Shown piece after piece: positions 41,400-41,475 of a stretch of DNA of 41,475 nucleotides. Position 1 is the stretch's first letter, and every line of letters begins with the position of its first letter. Origin of the DNA: UBA1794 sp050946375 (GTDB taxonomy: Bacteria; Bacteroidota; Bacteroidia; Bacteroidales; Bacteroidaceae); assembly GCA_050946375.1 (NCBI GenBank), contig JBMNUT010000017.1, positions 1-41,475 on the forward strand, given 5' to 3'. The notes under the pieces were generated by a model, which made no database searches, was not told the DNA's origin, and was given only the letters and a program-made list of their open reading frames with translations. Both the position numbers and the translations under genes were made by a program.

Positions 41400-41430
41400 T
41401 TGCGTGGAATGGGTAAAGTCCCTACCTTTG
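41400..41430 (+). promoter_or_regulatory. Strong promoter facing off the right edge
   Basis: TTG (41400-41402) and TACCTTTG (41423-41430) are 20 nt apart, followed by CACCCGCTTTC. This is a near-ideal Bacteroides promoter for whatever lies beyond 41475. The start of that transcript is cut off. Confidence 0.7.
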
Positions 41431-41475
41431 CACCCGCTTTCGACAAGGAAGTGACCTTGAAGGAGCCACGGACAA

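Overview
The window reads as a Bacteroidales chromosome, most likely Bacteroidaceae (Bacteroides/Phocaeicola-like). The signs are many promoters with the Bacteroides -7 box TAnnTTTG, usually without a Shine-Dalgarno; an HU-HIG DNA-binding protein; a fused murF-alr gene; a tamB plus lipoprotein-type tamA pair; and a capsule locus that opens with upxY and upxZ. No species can be named from the sequence alone.

Positions 1-2708 look like the edge of an accessory element. On the minus strand they hold a possible 29-residue small protein, an HU-like protein and the start of a phage-type dATP/dGTP diphosphohydrolase-domain protein that runs off the window. Upstream is about 1.2 kb of non-coding DNA with a 194-bp element bounded by perfect 26-bp inverted repeats around a 44-bp palindrome, a degenerate tandem array, and a second copy of a motif found in the first element. 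The side toward the core is marked by tRNA-Glu(CTC) at 2709-2780, whose 3' end faces the element.

Positions 2709-14286 are mostly minus-strand core genes: trpB2, pgk and a porin; riboflavin synthase and a nitroreductase; and the dxs-trkA-trkH operon. A short plus-strand pair (DUF4738 lipoprotein, YqaA-like membrane protein) sits among them. Positions 14432-30210 are plus-strand genes: GSCFA protein, murF-alr, tatA, tatC, tamB, tamL, a secreted GH30-like glycosidase and a sugar-nucleotidyltransferase-like gene.

Positions 30700-41268 are a complete-looking capsule or exopolysaccharide transcription unit: upxY, upxZ, wzx flippase, wzy polymerase, GT4, acyltransferase, WbsX-like protein, GT4, ugd, GT2 and a perfect 16-bp-stem terminator. 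Upstream of upxY, two 18-bp inverted repeats (16/18 matching) flank a 200-bp segment. That segment carries a good Bacteroides promoter pointing away from the locus, which suggests a phase-variable promoter captured in the OFF orientation. No invertase gene is in the window.

The most unusual feature across the window is a dispersed repeat with an exact 22-bp period, found at five sites (near 6950, 15300, 18250, 24040 and 40290). At two or three of them it lies inside or at the edge of protein-coding sequence and appears to have supplied protein termini.
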